From: Solibacillus sp. FSL H8-0523
Lineage (GTDB): Bacteria > Bacillota > Bacilli > Bacillales_A > Planococcaceae
NCBI RefSeq assembly: GCF_038051985.1
Contig: NZ_CP150291.1
Coordinates: 3,100,001-3,164,000, forward strand
Length of the DNA: 64,000 nt
Reading direction: 5' to 3'
Shown here: positions 26,693 through 36,746 of the stretch, piece after piece
Numbering within the stretch: the first letter of the stretch is position 1
Layout: each line of letters opens with the position of its first letter
The notes under the pieces: generated by a model
What the model was told of the DNA's origin: nothing
Seen by the model: the letters and a program-made list of their open reading frames with translations, nothing else
The model's database searches: none
Position numbers and translations under genes: made by a program

Positions 26693-28396
26693 TTATGAAT
26701 TTGCTAGCAATTGCTCTTCAACTAATTCACCAATGCGTTTAATAGCACTTGGATCAATCATTTCTACCGCTTTTGCTGCATCTTCAAGCGCCTTCGCGTA
26801 ACGGAAATTTTTAAAAGCTTCCTCTGCGTCTAGTAAACTTTCGTGTACTTGACGGTTATTCGCACGGTAACGGTTACCAAATTGAATTAAACGTTCAATA
26901 ATTAATACATTTTCAATCATTTCTTGCGCTTTTTCGTGTGTATTTTCAATCGATTGCTTGGCCGCTACTAAATTCTGATTAACTTTAACAATATTCAGTG
27001 GCACTTCTTGCAAGCTTTGAATAACAACATAAATAAGTTCTTCCGCTTCTTCTAAACGTGCATCCATTTCTTCAGGGATTCCTGGAATATTAGCACGGTT
27101 TAATAAGCGGTCTGTATTTTGTAGTGTACGCTTTAACGCCTCTAAATCAGCACGGGCTTTGTTTTCATCGATGCGCAGGTTTTTTAATTGGTTCGAGAAT
27201 CGTTCTTGCTCTTCTGCAATACGATCGATATCTTCGGTAATTTCGGATAGCTCTTCTTGTAAGCTAGAGTATGCGGACTTTTCTTCCTGTACACGCATTG
27301 ATAACATCTCATAACGCTTTTGAAGTACTTCTAATTGCTTTAATCCTACTTTTGGAATTTCGGCTTCTTTTTCTTGTAAACGGTAACTGTGCTGTACATA
27401 TTCAACTTCATTACTCATGTCTTTCGTTAAGCGCATGACGTCTGTAATCGTTGTGTACATTCCTGCACAATGACGTTCGACATATTTACGTGCCATTACC
27501 TCTTTTTCAAGTAAATCATAGAAATGATCGATTTCATCGTTAATTTCTTGAATACGCGGTGACACGGTTTGTAAATTTAATTCTGCTATGGCTGTTTTTA
27601 ATGTATCTAATTCCCCGTCGAGTGCATCTAAGTATTCTGTCATCTCTAAATGACGTAAATAATAATTTTGTTCTTCCATTTCACGTTGACCATTTCGCAG
27701 TTCGTGAATCGACGTTGGAATTTTTGCTTGAATTTCAGTAAGTAATGTTGGCACTTCATTTAACAGGTTAAAAATTTCCTGTGCTTCGCTATTTAGCTGC
27801 AACACAATTTCGCGCGCCTGCAAATAATTTCCTTCTTTTGTTAATTCAGTAAACTCTTCGAATCTTGGTGTGAATTGCTCTAGACGCTTTTCTAAGCCTT
27901 CTAATGCAGGACCAAACGAGTGTTGATGAGCTAAAATCGTCTTACGCGCTGAGCGGTAATATTCTTTTAGTTGCTCCATTTCAATACGGTTCTTTTCTTC
28001 ACTGCCAATTAATTCATCAAGCTCTGTAATAATTTGCACACGAACTTGCTCACAGTTTGTTAATTGCTGTTCAATTTCACGCTCAGTAGTAGATGCCTTT
28101 TTAAATTGGAAGCGATCAATATGCTCCTCTGCATCAAACAGCATTTCGTCTACTTTTGGAATTTTTTTATCCATTACATCTAGCCAACGATTACGCCAAT
28201 CTTCGAACAACTCTTCTGTTTGACCATTCATGTTTAGTGCTTTCACTTTTGCTAACTCTTCAAAAATTGGATAATGTTGAATTTGTAACTTTTCTTTATC
28301 TAATCGCCCTATTTCTGCATTATGTTTACGTCGTATTACTAAGCCGACAATTAATAATGCTAATAGTATGACGACAACAATGATGATATACTCCAT
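26693..28396 (-). CDS. ezrA: septation ring formation regulator EzrA
   Basis: 567 residues, matching EzrA of Bacillus (about 562). One N-terminal membrane helix (about 3-22) is followed by a long heptad-rich region forming the spectrin-like coiled-coil repeats in the cytoplasm. The conserved QNR patch near the C-terminus is visible as LIQFGNRYRANN (about 508-519). EzrA binds FtsZ, restricts Z-ring assembly to midcell and helps shift PBP1 during the division cycle. A GGGGG site precedes the ATG. It is divergent from hisJ as in B. subtilis. Confidence 0.96.
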   Translation of the reverse strand: MEYIIIVVVILLALLIVGLVIRRKHNAEIGRLDKEKLQIQHYPIFEELAKVKALNMNGQTEELFEDWRNRWLDVMDKKIPKVDEMLFDAEEHIDRFQFKKASTTEREIEQQLTNCEQVRVQIITELDELIGSEEKNRIEMEQLKEYYRSARKTILAHQHSFGPALEGLEKRLEQFTPRFEEFTELTKEGNYLQAREIVLQLNSEAQEIFNLLNEVPTLLTEIQAKIPTSIHELRNGQREMEEQNYYLRHLEMTEYLDALDGELDTLKTAIAELNLQTVSPRIQEINDEIDHFYDLLEKEVMARKYVERHCAGMYTTITDVMRLTKDMSNEVEYVQHSYRLQEKEAEIPKVGLKQLEVLQKRYEMLSMRVQEEKSAYSSLQEELSEITEDIDRIAEEQERFSNQLKNLRIDENKARADLEALKRTLQNTDRLLNRANIPGIPEEMDARLEEAEELIYVVIQSLQEVPLNIVKVNQNLVAAKQSIENTHEKAQEMIENVLIIERLIQFGNRYRANNRQVHESLLDAEEAFKNFRYAKALEDAAKAVEMIDPSAIKRIGELVEEQLLANS

Positions 28397-28534
28397 TGTA
28401 AGCCCCCTAATTCCAAGAAAAAATCAATAAATTGGCTATATACATATAACTAATAATAACACGTTTTTTTGGATTTGTTTAACTATTTACAGGTTTTTTT
28501 ACAAGGAATCCCTTAATTTTAAAGGAGGACAATT

Positions 28535-29341
28535 ATGCAAAAGCGAGACGGTCATATACATACACCTTTTTGCCCACATGGTAGTAGTGATTCATTCGAA
28601 AAATACATTACAAAAGCCATAGATAATGGGTTTACTGAAATTACGTTTACAGAGCATGCACCACTGCCATTTCCCTTTACCGACCCTACTCCGGACAAAG
28701 ATAGTGGGATGAAGCATGAATTATTACCCGCGTATTTCGAACAATTACAAGTGGTAAAAGAACGCTACAAAGGGCAAATAATTATTAATATTGGTTTAGA
28801 AGTTGATTATATTGTAGGCTTTGAAGAGCAAACACGAAATTTTTTAAATAAAGTGGGGCCAATGCTTGATGATGCCATCCTTTCCGTACACTTTTTACAG
28901 CATCACGCACGTTACACATGCATTGATTTTTCAGATGAGGTGTATTTACAATTTGCAAAAGAGGTTGGTGGCATCCAACCAATGTACGATTTGTATTATG
29001 AAACAGTGAAGCAATCGATTTTAGCGGATTTAGGTCCATATAAACCGAAGCGCATCGGACATCCAACACTCATTCATAAATTTCAGCTTGCGCATAGTGA
29101 AACAATAGATGATAGTGCACAAATCGAATCTGTCCTACAACTCATGAAAGCACATCACTATGAACTTGATTTCAACAGTGCTGGCTTAAGTAAATCGTTT
29201 TGCCAGGAGCCTTATCCTACGATTGACCATGCTTTGTTTGCTAAAAAAATCGGTGTCCCCATCGTTTTTGGATCCGATGCACATACTGCTAACGATTTAC
29301 ATCAACACTATAATGTGTTACAACAAAAACTAACTTTTTAA
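28535..29341 (+). CDS. hisJ: histidinol-phosphatase, PHP type (HisJ)
   Basis: 268 residues, HisK/HisJ class. The PHP metal-binding motifs are DGHIHTPFCPHGS (about 5-17), FTEHAP (about 38-43), the glutamate in NIGLEVDY (about 87-94), SVHFLQ (about 118) and the terminal GSDAHTANDLHQ (about 248-259). It dephosphorylates L-histidinol phosphate in histidine biosynthesis. AAAGGAGG precedes the ATG. No other his gene is near. ytsP starts 14 bases downstream on the same strand, so the two are probably co-transcribed. Confidence 0.95.
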   Translation: MQKRDGHIHTPFCPHGSSDSFEKYITKAIDNGFTEITFTEHAPLPFPFTDPTPDKDSGMKHELLPAYFEQLQVVKERYKGQIIINIGLEVDYIVGFEEQTRNFLNKVGPMLDDAILSVHFLQHHARYTCIDFSDEVYLQFAKEVGGIQPMYDLYYETVKQSILADLGPYKPKRIGHPTLIHKFQLAHSETIDDSAQIESVLQLMKAHHYELDFNSAGLSKSFCQEPYPTIDHALFAKKIGVPIVFGSDAHTANDLHQHYNVLQQKLTF

Positions 29342-29355
29342 ATTTGGAGGCTACT

Positions 29356-29835
29356 ATGTTCGCAAAAACAATGTATAACGGCACCCTTGCCGATCAGTAT
29401 GACTTATTATCAAAACAGCTCGATGCATTATGCACAGGCGAAACAGATGCCATTGCGAACTACAGCAATGCTTCTGCCTTGTTAAATCAATTTTTAACGG
29501 ACATTAATTGGGTAGGCTTTTACTTTATGAAAGGCGGCGAGCTTGTTCTTGGGCCATTCCAGGGGCTACCTGCTTGCGTACGTATCCCAGTAGGTCGTGG
29601 CGTTTGTGGGACAACAGTTGCTAAAAAAGAAACGATGGTTGTTGAGGATGTACACGCATTCCCAGGTCATATCGCTTGTGATGCTGCATCAAAATCAGAA
29701 ATCGTTGTTCCAATTATAAAAAACAACGAAGTAATCGGCGTACTTGATATCGATAGTCCAATAGAAGCGCGTTTTAATGCGGAAGATCAAGCAGGCTTAG
29801 AAAAGTTTGTTGCTGTCTTACTTAAACATGTCTAA
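29356..29835 (+). CDS. ytsP: GAF-domain free-methionine-(R)-sulfoxide reductase (YtsP)
   Basis: 159 residues, one GAF domain. The three cysteines that define free methionine-R-sulfoxide reductases are in place: LPACVRIPVGRGVCGTTVA (about 77-95) supplies two and HIACDAASKSEIV (about 111-123) the third, followed by GVLDIDSP (about 134-141). It should reduce free methionine-R-sulfoxide with thioredoxin. TTGGAGG lies about six bases before the ATG at 29356; an in-frame TTG four codons earlier overlaps the Shine-Dalgarno and is rejected. Paired with hisJ. Confidence 0.93.
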   Translation: MFAKTMYNGTLADQYDLLSKQLDALCTGETDAIANYSNASALLNQFLTDINWVGFYFMKGGELVLGPFQGLPACVRIPVGRGVCGTTVAKKETMVVEDVHAFPGHIACDAASKSEIVVPIIKNNEVIGVLDIDSPIEARFNAEDQAGLEKFVAVLLKHV

Positions 29836-29839
29836 CACT

Positions 29840-29872
29840 AAAAAGCTCCCCACGACTGTGGAGAGCTTTTTA
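29840..29872. terminator. bidirectional terminator between ytsP and the cyclase gene
   Basis: AAAAAGCTCCCCAC pairs with GTGGAGAGCTTTTT across four bases; it overlaps the stop codon of the minus-strand gene. Confidence 0.9.
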
Positions 29873-31723
29873 ATATTGTAATTCCATTGATTCTTCAAAT
29901 AAGCAAACACGATTTTTCCCACTTCGTTTTGCATTATATAATGCAGTATCTGCATGTAGGAAAATCTCTTGGAAGTCTGGGCGTACTTGTTTATGCCATG
30001 TAATGAGTCCAGCTGAAATGGTTACAGATGGGCTAGTCGTTTGCGGTACAATGTCCACAACCATTTGCGCGATTTTTATCGCTTCGTGGTCTAAAATATT
30101 TGGAATATAGACCGCGAGCTCTTCCCCGCCCCATCTTGAGCAAATGCCACGCGTCCCGATTTCTTGTTGTAAAACAGAACCAATCTGAACGAGTACTTCA
30201 TCACCGACCTGATGCCCATAGGTGTCATTTACCTTTTTAAAGTTATCAATATCGATTAATAAAAACATACCTGAATCATCTTGCTGAATCGATTGTTCTA
30301 CATAATTATCCGAAAATCTTCGTGCATATAGCTTCGTTAAATGATCACGGTCCACCATTTCTTGCAAGCGGTTACGTAAAATTGAATTCGAAATGGCAAG
30401 TGATGAATGATGAATCAGTGATTGCATTAATTTAAAACTATCAAACGAGAAGAAATAAGGGTCTTCATGTAACACAATGCTAAATCCATTGATTCGTTCC
30501 TCGACAATCATTGGAATGGCCATAATCGATTTAAATGGGATTTCTTCATCGATTAAACGACTAAAATCCGCAATAAACAGCGAATCTTGTGTCACTTCAA
30601 AATGTTTTTCCACATGCTCGATATATGTCTGACTTGATTCGTGTAGGAGGAAATTTGTACAAGCCTTCATTGCCTTATATTCGTCTCCCTCTTTAAAGAA
30701 GAAGCCTATTTCCATTGGCTGGAATGATTTTAGAAGTTGCTTTTGTAAAAACAGTAGCATCTCATTAATGGACAGCTTCATATTTAAACGATGCGACGTT
30801 TCGTTGATTAATTGTAAATCGCTCACTAGGCGATGTGACTGATGATAAAGTTTTGCATTTTCTAATGCATTGCCTGACGCTTGCGCGAGCATACGAATAA
30901 ATTCTTTTTCTGTATTTGAAAAAGTATATTCAATCGGTGCCTTTACTTGTAAAATTCCGTAGATCGCTTGTCGTCCTTTAATTGGCGCGTTTAATAAACG
31001 AACACCTAACTCAACTACTTCATCTTCCTTCATTTCACCTGAAACAAACGATTCAATTGTTGACGGGCGCTCTGACAAATAATCAAACGGCTTAATATGT
31101 ACGCGCGTTTGGCGATCTTGGTCATTCGATAAAATAAGCTCTACTTCAAAATTCGTGAAGTTTTCTTCAATTGTGACCAGTACATTTTCTAAAATCACAT
31201 CAATGTTCATCGTTGAATGGAATAAATCTGTGATGTTATATAATTTACGATATTTATTCTCATTGGATTGCACTTCATAGTTACGAAGTATAAATTGATA
31301 GATATTTGAAATTTCTTTAACAATATCTTGCGTTAGATTTATTTGGAGCGTAGGATCTTCATAGCTAAAAATGAGGATTGCTAAAATCTCTCCATCTACC
31401 ATTAATGGCACAGCGTGTGTATAATGTTGAAAATACGGATACACGCTAAATACATCTGGTATCTCGATAATCTGTTGTCCATTTAAATAGGGTTGCACTT
31501 CGCTAAATGTAAGCTCAACCGAAAATTTAAATTCTTTGAAGTTCGGCTTCAGTACATCGTGACTTACTCGAAACAAAAAGCAATCTTTCATTGCAAAATT
31601 CTTAATTAAACTTTTTTCTAGTAAAATAAATGATTCATTAGACATGCCGTGTTTTTTGTTCATGCTAATAAAACTCAAGACATCTGATTTAAATCGGTCA
31701 ACCAATAGCTGATAATCTACCAT
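29870..31723 (-). CDS. dgcP: GAF-GGDEF diguanylate cyclase DgcP (YtrP)
   Basis: 617 residues. Two or three GAF-like sensory domains fill about residues 20-440 and a C-terminal GGDEF domain spans about 455-610, starting DRDHLTKLYARRFSD. The active-site signature reads RWGGEELAVYI, a GG[DE]E[FL] variant with the metal and catalytic acids kept, and LLIDIDNFKKVNDTYGH is intact, so synthesis of cyclic di-GMP from GTP is likely. No I-site RxxD is evident directly upstream of the signature. No membrane segments, so the sensor should be cytosolic. Position before rpsD matches B. subtilis dgcP. AAAAGGTGG precedes the ATG. Confidence 0.92.
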   Translation of the reverse strand: MVDYQLLVDRFKSDVLSFISMNKKHGMSNESFILLEKSLIKNFAMKDCFLFRVSHDVLKPNFKEFKFSVELTFSEVQPYLNGQQIIEIPDVFSVYPYFQHYTHAVPLMVDGEILAILIFSYEDPTLQINLTQDIVKEISNIYQFILRNYEVQSNENKYRKLYNITDLFHSTMNIDVILENVLVTIEENFTNFEVELILSNDQDRQTRVHIKPFDYLSERPSTIESFVSGEMKEDEVVELGVRLLNAPIKGRQAIYGILQVKAPIEYTFSNTEKEFIRMLAQASGNALENAKLYHQSHRLVSDLQLINETSHRLNMKLSINEMLLFLQKQLLKSFQPMEIGFFFKEGDEYKAMKACTNFLLHESSQTYIEHVEKHFEVTQDSLFIADFSRLIDEEIPFKSIMAIPMIVEERINGFSIVLHEDPYFFSFDSFKLMQSLIHHSSLAISNSILRNRLQEMVDRDHLTKLYARRFSDNYVEQSIQQDDSGMFLLIDIDNFKKVNDTYGHQVGDEVLVQIGSVLQQEIGTRGICSRWGGEELAVYIPNILDHEAIKIAQMVVDIVPQTTSPSVTISAGLITWHKQVRPDFQEIFLHADTALYNAKRSGKNRVCLFEESMELQY

Positions 31724-31983
31724 TTAACCACCTTTTCTTTCACATTTGCCGTTTTTACATTTTATTTTAATTTATTCTAAGTATACACATCTCGTGTCTA
31801 TTTGACCATTTAATTTTGTTATATTTTTCTAATTTATATAACGAAAGATCTTATTTCAGACATTTTCTAGCACTTTCGTTAAATCAAAGCCACCCACCCA
31901 TAGGTAATTAAACCTAAGAATTCCTCTAAATAAATAATTTTATTTTACAAATTAAATCCTTTAGCATATAACACTCTTATTGG

Positions 31984-32012
31984 TTGACGCCCACTTTAAA
32001 AAAAGTTACAAT
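31984..32012 (+). promoter_or_regulatory. sigma-A promoter of rpsD
   Basis: TTGACG (31984-31989), 17-base spacer, TACAAT (32007-32012). Confidence 0.78.
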
Positions 32013-32018
32013 AGCAGT

Positions 32019-32211
32019 TGTGTAAAATGAATGCAGTAGTTGTATAGCTTATGTGTATATTTTATTCCTTCTATCTTAGTAGAATGGTGTATTGCGTAAC
32101 CCTCTAGGCTGCATGGGCGAAGGTACATGAAAATAAAATATCTCGTAAGACAGGGTACAACTGGTTTTTTCTTTTACAACAAAAACCAAATTTGAAGGAG
32201 GAGACACAATT
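32019..32211 (+). ncRNA. rpsD (S4) autoregulatory leader
   Basis: About 190 bases of untranslated RNA lie between the promoter and the rpsD start. The part from 32090 to 32160 includes GGCTGCATGGGCGAAGGTAC, which I recognise as similar to the Bacillus S4 leader, where free S4 binds and represses its own translation. A hairpin TGGTTTTT/AAAAACCA (32162-32169 with 32181-32188) lies just before the AAGGAGG ribosome binding site. The assignment rests on position and remembered consensus. Confidence 0.65.
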
Positions 32212-32814
32212 ATGTCTCGTTATACAGGTCCATCTTGGAAACTTTCTCGTCGCTTAGGTATTTCTTTAAGCGGTACAGGTAAAGAAATCGCAAAACGCCC
32301 ATACGCACCAGGTCAACACGGCCCGAATGCTCGCGGTAAAAAATCAGAATACGCTTTACAATTAACTGAAAAGCAAAAGTTACGCCACACTTACGGCATG
32401 ACTGAGCGTCAATTCAAAAACGTATTCTTAAAAGCTGCTAAATTAAAAGGTCTACACGGTGAAAACTTCATGATCCTTCTTGAAACTCGCCTTGACAACT
32501 TAGTATACCGTTTAGGTTTAGCTCGCACTCGTCGTGCAGCTCGTCAATTAGTAAACCACGGCCATATCTTAGTTGATGGTAAACGCCTTGACATCCCTTC
32601 TTACTCAGTAAAACCAGGTCAAACGATCTCTTTACGTGAGAAATCAGCTAACTTAACAGTTGTTGCTGAAGCTATCGAAGTTAACAACTTCTTACCTGAA
32701 TATGTATCATTCGATGCTGACTCTAAAGTAGGTACTTTCGTACGTTTACCAGAGCGCTCTGAATTACATGCTGAAATCAACGAACAATTAATCGTAGAGT
32801 ACTACTCTCGTTAA
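32212..32814 (+). CDS. rpsD: 30S ribosomal protein S4
   Basis: 200 residues, the standard size. S4 nucleates 30S assembly by binding 16S rRNA. The N-terminus [18 protein letters not shown] and the RNA-binding S4 domain (about 92-155, [34 protein letters not shown] in part) are clear. The zinc-type cysteines of some S4 paralogues are absent. Codon use is strongly biased as expected for a ribosomal protein. It stands alone, away from other ribosomal genes, as in Bacillus, and has its own promoter, leader, AAGGAGGAG ribosome binding site and terminator. Confidence 0.98.
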   Translation: MSRYTGPSWKLSRRLGISLSGTGKEIAKRPYAPGQHGPNARGKKSEYALQLTEKQKLRHTYGMTERQFKNVFLKAAKLKGLHGENFMILLETRLDNLVYRLGLARTRRAARQLVNHGHILVDGKRLDIPSYSVKPGQTISLREKSANLTVVAEAIEVNNFLPEYVSFDADSKVGTFVRLPERSELHAEINEQLIVEYYSR

Positions 32815-32832
32815 TCGTAACGAACTTCAGAC

Positions 32833-32869
32833 AAAAACCATCAAACATTATGTTTGGTGGTTTTTTTTA
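32833..32869 (+). terminator. terminator of rpsD
   Basis: CCATCAAACA pairs with TGTTTGGTGG across a three-base loop, followed by eight T. Confidence 0.92.
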
Positions 32870-32875
32870 CGTTCT

Positions 32876-32913
32876 AAAAAAGACATTCACAGTCAATCCG
32901 TGAATGTCTTTTT
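32876..32913 (-). terminator. terminator of the Yip1-family gene
   Basis: AAAGACATTCAC pairs with GTGAATGTCTTT across a nine-base loop, with T runs on both strands. Confidence 0.85.
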
Positions 32914-32914
32914 A

Positions 32915-33532
32915 TTAAAATAGCAGAGCAATTGCTAGTACACCTAAAATAATTAACACTAACAACGACGCAAAAAATGCTTTCCATTTCGAAATTTTAT
33001 GCACTTCCGAAATCCCGACAATTGTTAGGATATACGTCCAAACACTGGCAATAATAATAAATGTCCCGCAAACAAACTGAAGTAGGAAATCGCTCATTTG
33101 TTGTGGCATGTAGGCTATCTCAAAAAATGATTGCGGAGCGAATTGCATCCAAAATAGGATAACCGGTAATATCCAAATATACGGCACCATCGTTATACTG
33201 ATCATGCGGAACATATTTTTGAACGTTCCCACACCACCAAATGCTTTGGCGGATAATGTTAATACTCCAGCAGATAAGAACGTAGAAAGAAAGTACATTA
33301 AAAAACTCGATAGAAATGTTGAATAAATAATATCCCCTAATGTATATTCCCCGGTAAATTTTGTCCCCACAAAGCTAATCAGATTGCTCGCGAACATACC
33401 AACAATCCCAACAAAAATGAAATACGGTAGATTTTTTGTCGCTAATACATAGCGCATTGTCTCACGAGGTTTTAGCGCAATACTCAAAATCGCGTGACGA
33501 TCATCGGCTAATGTATTTTGTTCAATAGTCAA
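32915..33532 (-). CDS. Yip1/YIP-family membrane protein
   Basis: 205 residues with about five membrane helices (near 33-55, 75-97, 115-135, 150-172 and 183-204). The N-terminal segment with a short motif PRETMRYVLATKNLPYF (about 18-34) just before the first helix is typical of bacterial Yip1-domain proteins, whose function is unknown. The start is a TTG with AGGAGG eight bases upstream; no ATG nearby fits. It is transcribed toward rpsD and ends in its own terminator. Confidence 0.8.
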   Translation of the reverse strand: MTIEQNTLADDRHAILSIALKPRETMRYVLATKNLPYFIFVGIVGMFASNLISFVGTKFTGEYTLGDIIYSTFLSSFLMYFLSTFLSAGVLTLSAKAFGGVGTFKNMFRMISITMVPYIWILPVILFWMQFAPQSFFEIAYMPQQMSDFLLQFVCGTFIIIASVWTYILTIVGISEVHKISKWKAFFASLLVLIILGVLAIALLF

Positions 33533-33621
33533 AGATAGAACCTCCTAAAAATATGTATAGTATCTATTATACTAATATCATACAAGGGATTCAAAGTTAT
33601 TGAAGCACAAATTATCTAGCC

Positions 33622-34797
33622 CTACTCTTCTTCCTTCAAAGAAACATAGCCTGCCTCTTCTATTAACGCTTGCCCTTCATCAGATAAAATCCAATCAATG
33701 AGTGCCTTTACATTTCCCTTTGGTTCACCCGCTGTTACAATATAAAATTCCGAGGCAATCGGATAACTATTTGCTCGAATCGTTTCTTTCGTCGGTTCTA
33801 CACCGTTAAGCTTTAATAATTTGATTTCGTTATTTTTCACCATTTCATTTGAATAATATCGGAATGTATAGCCAATCGCATTTTTATAGTTCTTGTACTG
33901 TGACACCTCATGAATGATCCCACCCATCCCGGTTGCTACGTCTTCACTTGGCGCTTCCATTAATGGTGTCTCGCCCATTAAACGCTCGAGTGCGGTTTGT
34001 GAGCCACTATCTGCTGGACGCTGGAAGGCACGAATTTTTTCATTGTCCCCACCAACTTCAGACCAATTTGTCAACTCGCCTGAATAAATGCCCTTTATTT
34101 GCTCTAGTGAAAGCTCATCAATGTCATTTTTACTATTCACAAAAAACACAAACGCTTCTCTGCCAATCGGTGTTAAATGAAACGCAACACCTTGATTTTT
34201 CGCGCGCTCAATTTGCTGATCAGATGGACCTGCTACAAAAATCATGTCTACGTTACCATAAATTAAATTATCATACGCACCATGTGTTTGATTGACCATC
34301 ACTTCACTCGCATAGGGGTTATACGTTTTTTCTGGATATACGGCCTCTGCAACGGCAGCGTATAGCGGATACAGCGCAGTTGCCCCGTCCATGATTGGTA
34401 AGTTGTCTTGTAATTGTAGTGAAGCCGGCTGATCTAAACGCACGATATTACTCTCTTCCACAAACGGCTCATACTGGTAAATATTTACTTCCGCGCTTAC
34501 CGTTGACACTCGGCTATCAATCCATTTCATCATAGGCTGTATAGAGGCTGCAATCACCACAATCGCTACAATTCCCCAATACAGTTGTACACGCCTTTTC
34601 TGTTGAACAAAGAAACCAAATAGTTGAAGCACAAAGCCAATATAAAAACTGACCACTACTGCAACTAACAACGGTAAATAATGCATTCCACCACTTAACG
34701 AAATCATAAAAAATGCAATAAACGAAAAGAACCCTATCGGTATCAACGTAAATATCGCCAAAGCAATCTTTCCACCACAAGATTTTTCCACTATCAT
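33622..34797 (-). CDS. membrane-anchored PstS-like substrate-binding protein
   Basis: About 391 residues. Three hydrophobic helices at the N-terminus (about 10-30, 38-60 and 70-90) precede a periplasmic-type binding domain. That domain has the PstS-like phosphate loop LPIMDGATALYPLYAAVAEA (about 132-151), VDMIFVAGPSD (about 184-194), IGREAFVFFVN (about 212-222), GELTNWSEVGG (about 242-252) and RPADSGSQT (about 262-270). PstS is normally a lipoprotein with permease genes alongside; here there is no lipobox and no pst transporter gene, so a sensor or receptor role is as likely as transport. AGGAGG precedes overlapping candidate starts (GTG 34800, ATG 34797, GTG 34791); the last has the best spacing. 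Confidence 0.8.
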   Translation of the reverse strand: MIVEKSCGGKIALAIFTLIPIGFFSFIAFFMISLSGGMHYLPLLVAVVVSFYIGFVLQLFGFFVQQKRRVQLYWGIVAIVVIAASIQPMMKWIDSRVSTVSAEVNIYQYEPFVEESNIVRLDQPASLQLQDNLPIMDGATALYPLYAAVAEAVYPEKTYNPYASEVMVNQTHGAYDNLIYGNVDMIFVAGPSDQQIERAKNQGVAFHLTPIGREAFVFFVNSKNDIDELSLEQIKGIYSGELTNWSEVGGDNEKIRAFQRPADSGSQTALERLMGETPLMEAPSEDVATGMGGIIHEVSQYKNYKNAIGYTFRYYSNEMVKNNEIKLLKLNGVEPTKETIRANSYPIASEFYIVTAGEPKGNVKALIDWILSDEGQALIEEAGYVSLKEEE

Positions 34798-34905
34798 CAC
34801 CCTCCTTTTTATAGTGTAATTTTACACTATCAGTTTAAAATTACAACTAAAAAATAAAAGATTCTCATTATTATAAGGATTGTTTTAAGTATAAATTTCT
34901 ACATA

Positions 34906-35042
34906 TTTATTGGTGGGCTAGGCATGACAGCGCTAAAGCCATGTATACTCCTGTGGGAACAGCAAATCTTTATTTGCGACGAAAGCGTAGCGACAGGAGC
35001 ACCGCGCGGAAAATTCATTTTTTGTGCCGTCATCAAGAAAAA
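34906..35042 (+). repeat. dispersed structured intergenic repeat, family 1, second short copy
   Basis: Contains TTGGTGGGCTAGGCATGACA, a variable middle with the small hairpin GCAAAT/ATTTGC, then GCGACGAAAGCG, AGCGACAGGAGCACCGCGCG and a terminal hairpin (35018-35042) with loop TGCCGTCAT closed by TTG/CAA and a T/A stem. It ends exactly against the tyrS terminator, between the PstS-like gene and tyrS. Confidence 0.7.
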
Positions 35043-35044
35043 CA

Positions 35045-35075
35045 AAAACGCCCTAGAAAATACTAGGACGCTTTG
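35045..35075 (-). terminator. terminator of tyrS
   Basis: Minus strand AAAGCGTCCTAG pairs with CTAGGGCGTTT across a six-base loop, followed by TTTTTGTTTTTC. Confidence 0.87.
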
Positions 35076-35090
35076 TACTTGCTTCTTTAA

Positions 35091-36377
<1,287 letters not shown>

Positions 36378-36404
36378 TTACATGTTTGTTCATCTGCAAT
36401 GTAA

Positions 36405-36656
36405 GGAAAAATAAAAACGCCCCTACACGCAAATTTGCATGCAGGGACGTTAAATTAACAGTTTAACGCGGTACCACCCGGCTTGAAGAAAAAAATTTCT
36501 TCCACTTTAAGCGTTTTTATCGCAGACGATGCGTTCAAGCTCCAAGAACGTAATTCGTAAAATCGTTTTGTCTAGCTTTCACCAACCGCTAGCTCTCTAA
36601 AACAGGGAACGTTTTTACTACTGCAAACTCTTCAATGCTTGAAATTTATACTCTCT
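36405..36656 (-). ncRNA. tyrosine T-box riboswitch of tyrS
   Basis: On the minus strand the conserved T-box sequence GGGTGGTACCGCG lies at 36467-36479. Upstream, Stem I has AGAGAGC near its base and GGTTGGTGAAAGC, with a TAC tyrosine codon at 36550-36552 in the expected specifier region followed by GTTCTTGGAGC. Downstream, ACGTCCCTGC pairs with GTGTAGGGGCGT (about 36414-36452) and is followed by TTTTTATTTTT, the regulated terminator. Uncharged tRNA-Tyr should stabilise the antiterminator and switch tyrS on. Confidence 0.93.
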
Positions 36657-36684
36657 ATTCTACTTAGTATTTAGACGATGTCAA
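36657..36684 (-). promoter_or_regulatory. sigma-A promoter of tyrS
   Basis: Minus strand TTGACA (36679-36684), 16-base spacer, TAGAAT (36657-36662), at the 5' edge of the T-box. Confidence 0.8.
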
Positions 36685-36713
36685 TAATTATATTCGCTTA
36701 GATGGCAAATATG

Positions 36714-36720
36714 CTATAAT
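36714..36720 (+). promoter_or_regulatory. -10 element of the PBP gene
   Basis: CTATAAT about 26 bases before the GTG start. No good -35 box is seen at the right distance; ATTCGC or TTCGCT is the nearest. Confidence 0.4.
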
Positions 36721-36746
36721 AAACAGGATTTTAGGAGGGCGATACT

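Larger units (their letters stand above)
31724..32211. other. intergenic region: cyclase / rpsD with S4 leader
   Basis: 488 bases. The first 250 are AT-rich with nothing recognised apart from the upstream region of the minus-strand cyclase gene. The rest holds the rpsD promoter at 31984-32012 and its untranslated leader. Confidence 0.7.

Noticed and set aside
30170-30200. Degenerate, inactive GGDEF domain
   Set aside because: The signature GGEEL keeps the acidic catalytic positions and the DxDxFKxxND segment is intact, so the cyclase is called active.
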